A DNA stretch of 35,627 nt from SAR202 cluster bacterium Io17-Chloro-G6. GTDB lineage: Bacteria > Chloroflexota > Dehalococcoidia > UBA3495. The notes under the pieces are model-generated. The model made no database searches. It saw nothing but the letters and a program-made list of their open reading frames with translations, and had not been told where the DNA came from. The translations under genes were made by a program, and so were the position numbers. Shown here piece after piece: positions 34,455 to 35,627 of this stretch. Location of the stretch: assembly GCA_002816585.1 (NCBI GenBank), contig MUCT01000042.1, positions 1 to 35,627 on the forward strand. Reading direction: 5' to 3'. Position 1 is the first letter of the stretch. Each line of letters opens with the position of its first letter.

Positions 34455-35483
34455 ATGGCCGAGCGGCTGGTTTCTGGCGACCTCCAACAGGAAGACCAAG
34501 ATGTATCACTGCGGCCCAAGCGGCTGGAGGATTTTGTTGGCCAGTCCAATACCAAAGACAACCTCTCCATCTCCATCCAGGCCGCCAAGATGCGCCAAGA
34601 GTCGTTGGACCATGTGATCATCTACGGCCCGCCGGGGTTGGGCAAGACCACCCTGGGGAACATCATCGCCTCGGAGATGGGCGTGGCCATCCGGGTGACG
34701 TCCGGTCCAGCGGTGGAGCGGGCCGGCGACATGGCCGCCATCTTAACCAGCCTCCAGCCCGGCGACGTGCTCTTCATCGACGAGGTGCACCGTCTCAACC
34801 GGGTGGTTGAAGAAGTCCTGTATTCGGCTATGGAAGACTTCTTTCTGTCCTGGATGGTTGGCAAAGGATTGGCGGCGCGAAACGTAAACCTCAGGATCAG
34901 CCCTTTCACTTTGGTCGGAGCCACAACCCGTTTCTCCATGGTGAGCGCGCCCCTCCGGGACCGGTTCGGATCGGTCTGCCGGTTAGATTATTATGAGCCG
35001 GAAGATATGAAGGTAATTGTCGAGCGCTCCGCCCAAATCTTGGAGATGGACGCCGACCATGAAGGATTGGGACTCATCGCCTCAAGGTCGAGAGGAACCC
35101 CGAGGGTGGCCAACCGGCTGCTGAAGCGGATCCGGGACTACGCTTTGGTCAAAGCTGACAACAAGGTGAACGGGCCCGTAGCCCGGGCTGCACTTGAGCA
35201 ACTCAACGTGGACGAGCTGGGACTGGACAGGTCAGACCACCGGCTGCTTAGCAGCATCATCGACAAATTCGACGGCGGTCCGGTCGGCCTGGAAACCCTG
35301 GCTGCCTCTTTGAATGAAGACTCGGACACCATCATGGATGTCTGGGAGCCCTTCTTGCTACAACTGGGTTTTTTGGAGCGGACTCCTAGAGGACGGGTAG
35401 CCACCCGCCGGGCCCACGACCACTTGGGGCGCACATTCCTGACACATGAACCCACCGACCAGGGACGATTAAACGGTTTCTGA
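34455..35483 (+). CDS. ruvB: Holliday junction branch migration DNA helicase RuvB
   Basis: RuvB is the hexameric AAA+ motor that, with RuvA, drives branch migration of Holliday junctions. The 342-residue length is standard. Seen in order: [12 protein letters not shown], Walker [11 protein letters not shown] (58-67), Walker [10 protein letters not shown] (106-114), sensor 1 LVGATTR (153-159), the arginine finger in APLRDRFG (165-172), sensor 2 in [19 protein letters not shown], and the C-terminal winged helix with [18 protein letters not shown]. The ATG at 34455 has GGGAG eight bases upstream. ruvA and ruvC are not in the window, at least not upstream. 144 bp without a gene follow to the window end. 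Confidence 0.98.
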   Translation: MAERLVSGDLQQEDQDVSLRPKRLEDFVGQSNTKDNLSISIQAAKMRQESLDHVIIYGPPGLGKTTLGNIIASEMGVAIRVTSGPAVERAGDMAAILTSLQPGDVLFIDEVHRLNRVVEEVLYSAMEDFFLSWMVGKGLAARNVNLRISPFTLVGATTRFSMVSAPLRDRFGSVCRLDYYEPEDMKVIVERSAQILEMDADHEGLGLIASRSRGTPRVANRLLKRIRDYALVKADNKVNGPVARAALEQLNVDELGLDRSDHRLLSSIIDKFDGGPVGLETLAASLNEDSDTIMDVWEPFLLQLGFLERTPRGRVATRRAHDHLGRTFLTHEPTDQGRLNGF

Positions 35484-35627
35484 TCACGCTTGTTCGGCGT
35501 GTCGCTCCACCTGCCCAACGCTGCTCCCTTTCCAGGGCAATCGCATCTCACAGGGATAATACCTTAAGAAGGTAGGCCTCATCCCAACCGGCCCTCAGTC
35601 TTCTGGCCTTGACCCCACCTTTGGAAC

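Overview
The window looks like a chromosomal segment of a Chloroflexota bacterium, probably of the SAR202/Dehalococcoidia kind. This is an inference from gene content: an F420-type luciferase-like oxidoreductase, a short SRP RNA, a B12-binding-type radical SAM protein, an NDUFA9-like epimerase, moderately high GC and many TTG/GTG starts. No phage, IS element, CRISPR array or integrase was recognised. Most genes are housekeeping; the accessory content is concentrated in the first 15 kb.

Region 1 (1-6.9 kb, minus strand): a membrane-anchored thioredoxin-like protein with a CVNC active site and a DipZ-type C-terminal extension; a 1110-residue FtsX/MacB-type ABC permease with no ATPase beside it; a gene remnant of the GYD family broken by an 8-bp tandem duplication and a nonsense codon; and an Eis-like GNAT acetyltransferase.

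Region 2 (7.1-14.8 kb): an approximately 1,923-residue hybrid histidine kinase with eight tandem GAF domains, a HisKA/HATPase core and two receiver domains. As given, its reading frame is broken twice by apparent single-G losses. It is followed on the same strand by a single-domain response regulator and a membrane-anchored pentapeptide-repeat protein. This looks like one signalling cassette and is the most interesting part of the window. A small 102-residue orphan gene faces it.

Region 3 (15.0-19.4 kb): tRNA-Leu(UAG) with a good promoter and a structured leader, an OppD/OppF-type peptide ABC ATPase pair without permeases or binding protein, a terminator, and lepA.

Region 4 (19.4-24.1 kb): a DinB-like protein and galU on the minus strand; then on the plus strand the 4.5S-type SRP RNA followed by rsmA, ispE and lgt, which are closely packed and probably one operon.

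Region 5 (24.1-30.3 kb, minus strand): recJ behind fabF (KAS II), a radical SAM protein with a helical repeat tail and a long leader, and a luciferase-like monooxygenase.

Region 6 (30.5-35.6 kb, plus strand): an NDUFA9-like epimerase, folC, a second and divergent fabF, and ruvB. A short GC-rich hairpin repeat occurs at least twice between genes (about 19.99 kb and 31.55 kb).

All assignments come from reading motifs and protein sequence by eye; no database search was run.
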